DNA from: Heliocidaris erythrogramma
Lineage: Eukaryota > Echinodermata > Echinoidea > Camarodonta > Echinometridae
DNA length: 64,000 bases
Direction of reading: 5' to 3'
Assembly: GCA_025617745.1 (NCBI GenBank)
Contig: CM046864.1
Coordinates: forward strand, 30,297,162-30,361,161
This document shows positions 45,640 to 56,125 of this stretch, piece after piece (position 1 is the first letter of the stretch; the number at the start of each line of letters is the position of its first letter). A program made the position numbers and the translations under genes. Below the pieces are notes generated by a model, which ran no database searches, had not been told where the DNA came from, and was given only the letters and a program-made list of their open reading frames with translations.

Positions 45640-46915
45640 GTTTTGTTTTGGGTTTTGTTTTGTTTTGTTTTGGTGTTTTTTTGTTGTTGTTTTTTTTTGG
45701 GGGGGGGGTGCAGTTTTATAGCCTTTTTAATAGTTTACAGTCTTTATTACAGTCATCGTGAAGGCCTAAACCTTAAATCTAAATCTTCCCAAATTTTCTC
45801 TGGCGAACTTCAGTAAGAGAAAACGTATTTTTGTCAAGATATCTGTTTCAGCTGTTTCATAGGTGGGGCAGTTTATTTTGTTAAGCAGGATTTGGCATGC
45901 ACAATTTGTTGCTTGGTCAGACAAAGGTTTGTCAATTCTTCAAAGAAGTGACTAGCTTTCACCTGTGCGAGACACTGGGGGTACCAAGCTGACTTTAGTT
46001 GACATCAGTAACTGTTGTTGTTTTTTTTCAACGTGGCAGCCCAAATTAGATAATACCTCGCAAGGAATATGCAAACGTTGGAGAGATTGTTCTCCTTGCT
46101 GGGTAATCAAATGGGAATATTTTCAAGATATTTCGAACAGGCTGACAATGTTCCCCATTATTATCAGCTGTTGAGTTTCATTCTCCTTTAAGAATGCATG
46201 AAAAAGTACCATGTGGGGATTTTTTTTTTAAATAAGTACCCGGGCCCAAGGCCAAATATCTAGGTGGATCAATATCCAGTTTTGCTTAGAACATGTTCAT
46301 CTACCTGTGTACCAAATTTAGTGTTTTTATCACAAAAGGCACGATTAAATAAATGCATCAGTAAGTATACAAAAACAAATGAAAAAAATTACGAACGCAA
46401 ATGTAAAGACAACATAGCTTTTATAACTTTGCGTACTAGTTTTCTCGGTATTTATAAGGTATTTTGATGACATTCCTATTAAATGCAGTGATGTACGTCA
46501 ATGGCGTGATCAATCTGGTACGCTTAATAGATTATGCTACATAAATAAATATAGAGTTTTTGAATTCTAATGTATCCGTGATTAACTTTGTTTTGAAAAT
46601 GCAAACCCTGTTTCTAAAAGAAAGGTCGCTCTAAGAATTTCGAGGGGGGGGGGGGGGGGGGACTGGTCGGATCCACCCTCTTCCACTCCCCGTTGCCTTG
46701 ACTGCATCACTACTCTCATTACAAAAGCCAATGTGAAATAACGAAAAATTACTCCTCAGGGGTGTCAATGTCAAAGTAGATTTTTTAAGTAATAAAAGCA
46801 GAGAGAAACATCAAAGCTGAAGAAACTACATGTACAGTCAGACCCAACTTCGGAAAACCGAACACAGGTTTATACTCCGAAACGGCGTATAGAGCAAGAT
46901 GAATATGGAGCCTTA
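45640..46915. repeat. Detached partial unit of the 2.63-kb array (non-coding half)
   Basis: Parallels 33230-34570 of unit A: TTTTG-rich run, poly-G, GCAGTTTTATAGCC, the segment with TGCGAGACACTGGGGGTACC, poly-G again, and GTATAGAGCAAGATGAATAT. More diverged than B-D. It continues past the array's unit boundary into the foldback element at 46880-47211. Confidence 0.88.
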
Positions 46916-47211
46916 TCGTTCAGTGCGAGACAGTGTGTACAAAAGGCATGGCGAAAATCCTGCAATGTCGACCTGCTGTTGATAATATAATTTTCAAAGA
47001 TAATGCTGCGGATATATTTATTTCAAATGTTTGTCATTTGAAAGTTATTTCATGTGGCGAATCTTTCATGGATTTTGAAGGTAATTGACAAGCAGCATTA
47101 TTTTTAAGAATATCGTTGGCAGGTTGATTTTGCAAGATTTTCCCATACCTTTTGTAAACACAACCTCGCACTGAACGATGAGGGCTCTATATTCATACGC
47201 CGTTTTTTCAT
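46880..47211. mobile_element. Foldback element, about 125-bp arms
   Basis: Left GGCGTATAGAGCAAGATGAA...GTTCAGTGCGAGACAGTG...TACAAAAGGCATGG; right is the inverted counterpart (TGTAAACACAACCTCGCACT...GGGCTCTATATTCATACGCC). The array units B-D each contain only the start of its left arm, cut just before the GTTCAGTGCG part. Confidence 0.8.
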
Positions 47212-47661
47212 TTTCCATATGTCTGCACTTTGTTTGTCTTTTGTACTTCGCTCTATGAATACGTTTCATCGGAAATGGCGTTTTCGTTGATTTGGGGACC
47301 CCACTCCACTTTCAAGTTTTTATATACCAGAATGGCGAGTATGGAAGCATCAAAACGATGTATCCCATACCCGGAACCTTTCTGAGCGATACAACGAAGT
47401 TCTAATTTGGATTGGCTGAACGATAGTACGCTAAATAACTGACCCGTTGATTTAGAGTTGCCGATTCGCGGCTGGGTAGGTTGTCTCATTTTGTTGACTT
47501 ATGACCTTTCAATCAACTCCCAGTTTTTCATACACTGCAGGAAGTGAGAAAAGGTATTGGTGCTTTATTTTAGCCTTGTTTAGGGATCTAAACTGTGCCA
47601 GGGCTCATGTACCCACGGTGTTTTATTAATGTTGGTACGAGCCTCTTCATAGAGTCTTTAA

Positions 47662-48592
47662 AGTAGAACACTCAAGAAAATCACAAATATGGCAATTAAT
47701 GTATCACTAGAAATTGGGAAGCTTACAGATGGCAATCGTATAAGTTTTATGTCAACTGCGTATATGATGATTATAAAAACAACATAAATAAAAGCTCTTC
47801 TCAGCATGTGGAATATCCGAGGATTCGCCAGAAATATAGCGATGTTTTGATGTCGTCATACGAGGGATCGATCCTGCTTAAGCAGACGACGTCCTATAAT
47901 GAATGAACGTAATTGCAATGCAATTATTTATCAAATTATAAAGAGTTTGGTACATTTAAACATGACCTTATTTCACACCATTCGAAAAGGGAAAGTGAAC
48001 TGATTCTGATAACTAAAACCGTTTGATTGTAAATACACAGGAGAAGGGTCAATGATCAATGAAATAAACCCCATTTTCAAATTGAAAAGCCCTGCGAATA
48101 ATAGCTGGATGGTATTCGTTCCCTCTTGAAACGCCGAACATGCCGCGGTGCAAGCAGCTGAAAATACAATGGCGTCTTATTTTGTTTACAAGTGACTGAT
48201 TCCTTTATTTTTTTAACGCTGCATTTTTCATCAAAATAATACCATACACGAAGTTAAGAGTGAGGCAACAGACTAACATTAAGACTGACGCTAGTCAAGT
48301 AAGAGAAATAAGTGAAGAGGAGATGACAAAACAGGCGCTGAAAAATGTGTATAATGTTATGGGACATCGTCTGCTTAGACAGGACTCGCCCCTCTTGTGT
48401 CGTCACACATCTCAGCAGCGTTCAAGGAGCTTTTCAGCTGCTATATCGGGGCTGTATTTTACCGTTTTATAATTGATAATAATCATTAATTCAAATGTTT
48501 CCAAGCTTTAAATTTGGATAACCTTGTTTAATTTATGCCATCTATGCAATAATAAGTATTAAGCCAATATTTAAAATCATCAGTGTTCTACT
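47662..48592. mobile_element. TTAA-flanked inverted-repeat transposon, copy 2 (931 bp)
   Basis: TTAA at 47658-47661 and 48593-48596; ends AGTAGAACACT and AGTGTTCTACT are perfectly inverted over 11 bp. Degenerate pairing continues for about 240 bp, including GCAGACGACGTCC and its counterpart near 48362. A 70-codon frame at 48260-48472 (EISEEEMTKQALKNVYNVMG) is intact here but has stops in copy 1. Not recognised as a transposase piece. Confidence 0.87.
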
Positions 48593-48596
48593 TTAA

Positions 48597-49740
48597 AACA
48601 TCATCAGCCCAGAAAATAGCTTCGAATTCTTCCAAGTTCATCTGTATAAAGAAATGAAATTCTGTTATGTAGTGGTACGGTGGCGAAAACAGTCTTAATG
48701 AAGAAACAGTGCAGACATAAATATAAGGTTGAAGTCCAGTCTTCAATAATAATGGCTTTTGTGAAAATATATGTAGAGTTCAAGTGTGGCGTTTTACAAA
48801 TAAAATAATATCTTAGAGGCTGGGCGGCTGCAGATTAAGATTGTATTTAAAGAAGCACATCCTTCTGGCGTAGCTGACAAAACAAAAATAATGACCGAAA
48901 CCAAAGAGTTTAAATACGAAGAGTGCTCAGTGCCGAAATAAAGCATGCGTATATATTGTGGTACATGCCGATCGGCCCAGAGGGAAAGGTTATAGTCATA
49001 ATCAAGATGTTTGTATTTTTGTATTTTCTTGATTGTTTTCTTCTTTTTCTGGACAGCGCTTTTGCCTTTTGGTAAAGCCGTAACTAAAGGGCATAATCTT
49101 CATGTTGTCCCTTCAAATACAAACTTATGTCCCAAAACAGATAGGAATCAACTCTAACTGCACCAGGGAGGAGAGGGAGAGAGTTGGGACGGGGGCCTCG
49201 GACTAGATGTTTGTATTTTTATTATTTGCTATGAAATTTCTATTAATATTTATGTGATGATGGGGGAGGGGGGGGGGGGGGTCCAAACATGTTCCCTGAT
49301 ATTAAGCTCTATATGAGCAAACACTGCGATATCTGACGGGAATGTCGAGAAAAGTTATTTAAAAATAATAATGTGCTATCTTTATTTTTCTATTAAATCA
49401 GAATATTTCATTTGATATGATTTATGGAAATTATAGGGATTATAGACTTGCAATGTAATTTTATTAGCCTTATTCTTTTAAAATTGAAGACAGAAAAGGC
49501 TTTAATAAAATTAGATTGCGTGCGAGCAATTCCTTATATAAATATAAAGATTACATTAAGAGTGGCGTATCCAAGATTATATATCCAGGAATGTACGTGC
49601 CCCTATGTGCCAGCCAAAACCAAATCTTACACATCAAATGAAAGGAAATGTGTACCCCCCCCCCCCCCCCCCCCCCCGCACAGAAAGAATCTGAAAACTG
49701 TGATAATTTTTTTTTCCTTGCTTGTCCTAAAATTAAAAAA
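48597..49740. other. Unassigned
   Basis: Poly-G near 49269 and poly-C near 49656. No gene recognised; the 108-codon frame at 49424-49750 runs into the poly-C tract and has no known motif. Confidence 0.4.
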
Positions 49741-50000
49741 AAAAAAATAATAATAATAATAATAATAATATTGGATATTTATAAAGCGCTCATATCCAAG
49801 TGCTCAAGGCACTCTAGCTAGGCTACCGATTTCGGTGCTCACAGCATTCAAGGAATTAATTCCTGCCGGTACCCATTTAACCCCTGGGTGGAGAGTGGCA
49901 AATGTAGATTAATATCTTGCCAAAGAACAGTAGTGCCGCGCCGGGGTCCGAACCTTCCCATCTCCAGTCAAGTGTTTAAACCACTCGACTACGCATCTGA
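49741..50000 (-). mobile_element. tRNA-derived SINE with (ATT)n tail
   Basis: The minus strand begins CGTAGTCGAGTGGTTTAAAC (pol III box A type) and about 35 bp later has GGTTCGGACCCC (box B type). A tRNA-unrelated body follows (GGTTAAATGGGTACC, GTGCCTTGAGCACTTGG), and then AGCGCTTTATAAATATCC and (ATT)n, a tail like that of L2-group LINEs that would mobilise it. Length about 260 bp. The tRNA-like head resembles class II (Ser/Leu) heads. Confidence 0.82.
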
Positions 50001-50145
50001 TGATTTTTTTGTTCGTCAGGCGTGAGCCTCCCCCCTCTCCCTGCATTCCTGGATACGCCACCAATATAACCAACTTACGGTAAGTTATTTGTAATATTCT
50101 GCTGTAGAAATGTGAGACGACAGGCGAAGAAAACAGTATAGGGGC

Positions 50146-50330
50146 CAGGGGCGGATACAGGATTTTCAGAAAGGGGGGGGGGGGGTGCATTTAAAAAAAG
50201 GGGGCGCACACTGAGGAACCGTCCGTTTGACGAAGCCAAACGGCCATCTAGGGGGTCCGGGGCATACTTTGTCAGACAAAACGGGGGGGGGGGGGGCACG
50301 TCCCTTGCGCCCCCTCTGGATCCGCGCCTG
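50146..50330. mobile_element. hAT-like MITE, 185 bp, with internal poly-G runs
   Basis: Ends CAGGGGCGGATACAG and CTGGATCCGCGCCTG are inverted. The interior has two poly-G runs and an inner palindrome (CCGTTTGACGAAGCCAAACGG, 50221-50241, whose outer seven bases pair). CAGNGGCG ends are typical of hAT-superfamily elements. The 8-bp target duplication is not clear. Confidence 0.65.
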
Positions 50331-51350
50331 GGGGGCTTGCTCCGAAGCCATCACCAACGCAATAGGGCCTTTACCGATTGTACGAAAAGGGGGATGGCCT
50401 CCGTGTTTTCAATTGAATTAACTAGTAACCAACAATATGGCAGCTGATGATATAATGTATTTATTACCAGTCCTATTCTGTCTTTGTAGGAATATCCCAT
50501 TACTTTTGCACCAGCTCTCTTTGTCTCTCTCCCCCTCCCCCCCCCCCCCCCCTCTCATTTTTCTCATACTCTCTTTTCTCTCTTACAACCGATCTGTAAA
50601 AAATGACTCCAATAGAATTTAGGACAAAATAATGATCTCTTATTTTTTTCATTTGTGTTTTTATTAGGAAATCAACAGAAATCACAACAATTACAAGTGA
50701 TTTACATGATTAAAAACAAAATCACTGAGCCAAAAAACCCCAACAAACCCCAACAAAAACAAACAGTAGAAATAAAGCAATTGGAACAAAATTAAAAAAA
50801 AATAAAAATGATCTCTTATTGCTTACCCCCCCCCCCCCCCCCCCCCCCCCAATCTTTCAATAAAATGAGATCGACCACCAACACTATGCAATCATATTCT
50901 TCACATCCATGACAGAATAGCAGGGGCGGATCAAGAGGGGGCGAATCGGCCGCGGCCCCCTTCTTGAAACCCAAGTTGGCATATACGGGCTCTTGCCTAA
51001 ATTGTGAAAAAACCCAAGAACCAAATTTAGTTTGGAAGCCCAAGAGCCTAACAATGTCGTTCTATTAACCCTCCGAAAAAAAACTTGTAAAAAGGCCCAC
51101 CCCGCAAGACTGACGTGACCTTGATGAGCCAAGTTTTTGCCAAACTGACATAAAATTATCATCGGCAACGCCACCGGCAACGCCACCACCTCGAACGGGA
51201 TCGCAGAGGGGTAGGCCAAGCCTAGATAGTGCTAGACACCTATCATGTCCATGCACCTATTCCGCTCAGCTATTCCATGCTGCTTGCATGAACATCAGCC
51301 ATTAGGCTAGGCGTAATGCGGTGATAGAACATTAATTATACGAATTTATG
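50331..51350. other. Unassigned; low complexity and poly-C runs
   Basis: Poly-C at about 50537 and 50826; AGGGGCGGATCAAGAGGG at 50923 is another copy of the G-run terminus. No gene recognised. Confidence 0.4.
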
Positions 51351-51366
51351 AAGTTAACACATTGAA
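51351..51366. repeat. Target-site duplication of LINE-E, left copy
   Basis: AAGTTAACACATTGAA; the identical 16 bases occur at 54248-54263 after the poly-A. Confidence 0.93.
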
Positions 51367-54247
51367 CAGATTCAATGCATATACCTGGTGCAATTCTCCT
51401 CCTTGATATTCAAAAAGCTTTTGACAGTGTTTCCCATGAATTTCTTTTCCGTGTACTAAATAAATTTAACTTCAGTAATAAATTTGTTAATTGGATTAAA
51501 GTATTTTATTCGGGTAGAAAAAGCTATATCTCTAATTATGGAAATATGACTAAACCAATTGACATGGAAAGGGGTATATTTCAAGGGTGCCCCATTTCGC
51601 CATATTTGTTTTTACTGGTTATCGAAACGATGGCTCTTGCCATTAGACAAAACCCTGATATCAAAGGAATCCCAGTTGAAGGAAATGAATTGAAAATCTC
51701 ATTATTAGCAGACGACTCTACTTGTTTTATTGATGGCTCAGACATTTCTTTTAAATCTTTATTTGATACTATTGAAATATTTTCTCAATCGTCTGGTTGT
51801 AGACTTAATATATCCAAATCAGAAGCAATATGGATTGGATCCAAGAAAGGTACTCAGTTGTATCCATTTTCTGAGAAAGGTTTGAAATGGAATGAATCTA
51901 TTTTTAAAACATTAGGTATTCACTTTTCTTTGAATACAAAGCAAATATATGAACTTAATTATGTGATAAAGCTTAAATCTATTGAAAAAACCTTGAATTG
52001 CTGGCGGGCTAGAAATTTATCCCTAGTCGGGAAGATCTGTGTCTTAAAGACCCTATTGTTGCCACAGTTTCTTTATGTTTTCACTGTTTTGTGTATTAAA
52101 ACTCTACAAAAGTTTTTTCAACAATTGAATACATTACTATATAAATTTATATGGAGTGGTGGCAATGATAGGGTCAAAAGACAGATGATGTGTAATGATT
52201 ATTCTTTAGGTGGCTTGAAAATGATTGATCCGTACGCATTCTCTATGGCACAAAAAATGTCATGGGTCAAATTACTTTTGGATGATAATTATGAAAGTTT
52301 GTGGAAATCAATTGAACTATCCATTTTGAATAAGTTTAGTGATAAAAGAGATATTTTGTGGAAAGCATATGCCCCTGACAATATTTTGAACAACTTAATC
52401 TCAAGTCAATTAGCTGAATCCCTGCATACATGGTATATATTCAGAGAGAAATTTTGTGAAAATGTGTGTGATCTTGGTTTTTCTTCAGTTGGTTCTTATC
52501 AATGTATTTGGTTTAATAGGAACATCCGTTCAAAATCAAAGCAATATTTTATATACCAAGACTGGCTTGATAAAAATGTGATTTATATTAGTGATTTACT
52601 CAATCCCCCCCCACCCTGGTTATAAACTGTTTGAAGAGCTTATCCTTGATTATGGTATTAGTGCACAGGATAGGAGAAAGTACAATTTTTTGGTAAAAAA
52701 CATACCAGAGGATTGGCTGATAACTTCTGATTTAACCCCAGACATAATTTTTGGCAAGATTAGAACTCAAATTTTGAAAATTAAAAAAATCCCACAATAT
52801 GCTTATAGTATCATGCTAGGGTCTAATGTTCCAGAAAAGCAAATGTCATTTTGGGGTGAGTTCTATGGTCCTGGCGACATTGATTGGAAGAAAATTCATA
52901 TAAATAATTTTAAATGCACAATAGTTACTCGTATCCGTTCATTTTATTTTAAGCTCTTTCATAGAGCGATAAGTTTCAATGATTTTTTGCACAAAATTAA
53001 AAGAAAAGACACCCCTAACTGTTCTTTTTGTAATACTGCTCCTGAAACCTACAAGCATTTTTTCATTGAGTGTCCTGCTGTTAAAATTATTTGGGATAAG
53101 ACTGTAAAGGCCATTATTCAAAAAATCAACAAACCACTAAATGTGTCCATTTTTGAAAAAATGTTTGGGTTTGATGATGATAAATTCCTAACATATTTGT
53201 TTCTCCTACTAAAATATTATTTCTATATTTGTAAATTCCAAAACAAAACACCAAAGTTTGAAGGTTATAAGAAATACATTGCGTCCAATAAGGATATTGA
53301 ATACCGTATTGCCAAGAAAAACAACAAACTTCCACTTCACTTTCGAAAATGGAGATTTACATTTTGAGTATTGTAACAGTGGCCATGGCTTTACATACAC
53401 AAAATATTTTGTTTCTAGAGATCTGATGTAACTGCCTTCATAATTTATACTGTTGTACACTGTATGTAGTACTTATAAAGATTGGTACTCGGCCCGAGAG
53501 GTTTTTTTTCCCCTCTACTGGGCCCAAAGCGTTGGGGTGGATGTCTGTGGTTGCCCGTTGGTGTTTCCGCGTATCGACCGGGCGGATGGCTGTTTTCCCC
53601 GTTTCGTGTAATATTTTCGTTTCAGGCAGGTTTCATCTCGGCGTGTATGTTGATGTGCAATGTGTATTAAAAGTGAATACGAATTTTGCAGTGGGGACTC
53701 GGTATGGTAGGGCCTAGGGGTCATAACTGGTTCATTCGGTTCGATTTTTGGACTATTTCTTTGTTTATTTCATTTTCATGCAAAACACAGAGATGCATGA
53801 CATTCCGCTCTGATCTGGCCACCTTATACCGGGTTTCGACTGTACATGTCATGTGTTCATGATGTTAATAGTTTTTTTTTTTTCCGAGAGAGAGAGTGTG
53901 TGTGTGTGTCAACTATTAATCGATCATTCACAGTTATGGGATCTGCCTTGTATTATGTCGCTAGTATAGTGGGAGGGGTGATTAGCCGTTCGTTGCCAGG
54001 TTCGTTTCGTGGGGTCGTCTTCGGTTGGCTATGGGCATCCTCTCAGGTCCTTTGTATTGTTTTGTTAGCTGCTCTCTTTATTTTACTTTTATCTTAGCTG
54101 CTCTCTTTATTTTATTTTTATCTGTTGTTGTTGGGGGTTTTTCTTTTGTTTTTGTAATTATTATCCATATTTTATGATTATCCTGATTTTGTACCTGATT
54201 TGTTGCATTTTGTAAAATTCAATAAATACATAAAAAAAAAAAAAAAA
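51367..54247 (+). mobile_element. LINE-E: 5'-truncated Tx1/L1-like LINE, complete 3' end
   Basis: A 2.88-kb insertion bounded by a perfect 16-bp duplication. It holds RT coding (51375-53367), a roughly 860-base T-rich 3' UTR, AATAAATACA near 54220 and a poly-A tail of about 18. The long open frames, perfect duplication and clean tail mark it as the youngest insertion in the window. 5' truncation lies just before RT block A, so no endonuclease is present. Confidence 0.93.
51375..53367 (+). pseudogene. LINE-E reverse transcriptase and zinc-knuckle, one frameshift
   Basis: First frame (51375-52625, 416 codons): LLLDIQKAFDSVSHEFL at residues 8-24 (catalytic Asp 11), RGIFQGCPISPYLF at 66-79, SLLADDSTCF at 109-118 (catalytic ADD), CRLNISKSEAIWIGS, then thumb LKTLGIHF. 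The second frame (52591-53367) continues with the C-terminal domain and a C-x2-C-x8-H-x4-C knuckle (C144, C147, H156, C161 of that frame). The switch lies in a C-run at about 52604-52614, so slippage or a base-call error could be the only lesion. The block order and QGCPISP favour the Tx1/L1 side rather than CR1. Confidence 0.9.
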
Positions 54248-54263
54248 AAGTTAACACATTGAA
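54248..54263. repeat. Target-site duplication of LINE-E, right copy
   Basis: Identical to 51351-51366; directly follows the poly-A. Confidence 0.93.
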
Positions 54264-54450
54264 TTTTGCCTCTGGTACATTATAAATTTAATAGTGAACT
54301 GGAATTTAGTTAGATTTTCTTCTAACCGGCTAGGCTGGGTTTGCTTTCGGGCGGACCTACGTCTGCTACATGGTCGTCTGCTAGTGCACGATCTCATTGG
54401 ATGTTTTTTCTTTTTTCTACTGTCGCGGGGCGGACAGAGAAGAATAGTCT

Positions 54451-54456
54451 GGAGCC

Positions 54457-54488
<32 letters not shown>

Positions 54489-54514
54489 ATAGATGTGTTG
54501 CCGAAGCGATGTCG
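54451..54514 (-). pseudogene. Truncated U6 snRNA copy (5' about 63 nt)
   Basis: The minus strand reads TCGCTTCGGCAACACAT, TTAAAATTGGAACGATAC, then AGAGAAGATTAGCATGGC, matching the 5' stem, the ACAGAGA box and the AGC region of U6, the catalytic spliceosomal RNA. The match ends after the GGC-CC at about 54451; the 3' part is replaced by unrelated sequence. No pol III promoter elements or T-terminator are evident. A retrotransposed or template-switched copy is likely; it lies 190 bp beyond the end of LINE-E. Confidence 0.85.
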
Positions 54515-54599
54515 TCACTCATGTGATCGGTACACGCCCACATTAGGTCATCGATAACAAATATTGGAATGCACGCGTAGTATGGCAAATTATTTTTTT

Positions 54600-56125
54600 T
54601 GGTCGAAAGCGTGCATATTCCCGGGGATTTATGGGGGGTTTATTGGACTCATCGAGCCTCAATTATACCCTTTCAGAGCTTTAAATTTCATGTAAATCAC
54701 ATTTTTCATAATTTCAAATAAATACTAGGGGAATTAAAATCATTTCAAAACACCTGTTTTCATGTGTTAACCAATGGGAGCTGGAAGGCCAAAAGCATGC
54801 ATATTCCCGGGATTTATGGGGGGTTTATTGGACTCATCGAGCCTCAATTATACCCTTCCAGAGCTTTAAATTTCATCTAAATCACATTTTTCCTAATTTC
54901 AAATAAATACTAGGGGAATTAAAATCATTTAAAAACCCCTGTTTTCATGTGTTAACCAATGGGAGCTGGAAGGCCAAAAGCATGCATATTCCCGGGGATT
55001 TATGGGGGGTTTATTGGACTCATCGAGCCTCAATTATACCCTTTCAGAGCTTTAAATTTCATGTAAATCACATTTTTCATAATTTCAAATAAATACTAGG
55101 GGAATTAAAATCATTTCAAAACACCTGTTTTCATGTGTTAACCTATGGGAGCCTGGAAGGCCAAAAGCATGCATATTCCCCGGGATTTATGGGGGGTTTA
55201 CTGGACTCATCAAGCCTTAATTATACCCTTCCAGAGCTTTAAATTTCATCTAAATCACATTTTTCCTAATTTCAAATAAATACTACGGGAATTAAAATCA
55301 TTTAAAAACCCCTGTTTTCATGTGTTAACCAATGGGAGCTGGAAGGCCAAAAGCATGCATATTCCCGGGGATTTATGGGGGGTTTATTGGACTCATCGAG
55401 CCTCAATTATACCCTTTCAGAGCTTTAAATTTCATGTAAATCACATTTTTCATAATTTCAAATAAATACTAGGGGAATTAAAATCATTTCAAAACACCTG
55501 TTTTCATGTGCTAACCTATGGGAGCCTGGAAGGCCAAAAGCATGCATATTCCCCGGGATTTATGGGGGGTTTACTGGACTCATCAAGCCTTAATTATACC
55601 TTTTCAGAGCTTTAAATTTTATGTAAATCACGTTTTTTATATTTTCAAATAAAAATTATGGGAATTATAATCATCCAAAAATCCCTTGTTTTCGCGTGTA
55701 AACCTATGACAGGAGAAACTTTTTAGGGGTAAAAAGCATGCATATTCCCGGGGATTTATGCGGGGTCTATTCAACTAGTTGAGTCTTAATTTAAATTTTA
55801 TTCAAGGCACCTTTTTCAAAATTTTGATTTAATTCTGCGGCAATTATAATCATTCAAAAATTCCCGTTTTTGCGTGTTAACCTATGGGAGATTGGAGGCA
55901 AAAAGCATGCATATTCCCGGGGATTTATGCGGGGTCCCTTGCACCTTTTGAACCTTCATTAAGCCTTTTCAGAGTCTCAAATTACATGTAAGCCGCATTT
56001 GCACTAAATTCAAAGTAATACTAGAGGAACTATAATCATTTTTAAAATCCATGTTTTCACGTGTTAACCCTATGGCAGATGACTCTGTCAAAAAGCAGGC
56101 ATGATCCAAGGGATTCATTCATATC
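54600..56125 (+). repeat. 186-bp satellite, 8-9 units, with dimeric higher order
   Basis: Units start (TGCATATTCCC) at about 54612, 54798, 54983, 55170, 55356, 55543, 55739 and 55908, with a decayed one near 56092. Two variants alternate in units 1-5: type a has CATGTAAATCAC, TTCATAATTTC and CAAAACACC; type b has CATCTAAATCAC, TTCCTAATTTC and AAAAACCCC. The array edge units (from 55739) are strongly diverged. The 142-codon frame at 56061-56489 begins in this decaying edge and is not called a gene. Confidence 0.95.

Noticed and set aside
47253-47489. 78-codon minus frame with balanced composition
   Set aside because: Looks protein-like, but no family or splice signals were recognised; left unassigned.
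49930-49990. Possible genuine tRNA gene (box A/box B) on the minus strand
   Set aside because: No closed cloverleaf with an acceptor stem was seen, and the sequence continues into a SINE body with an (ATT)n tail.
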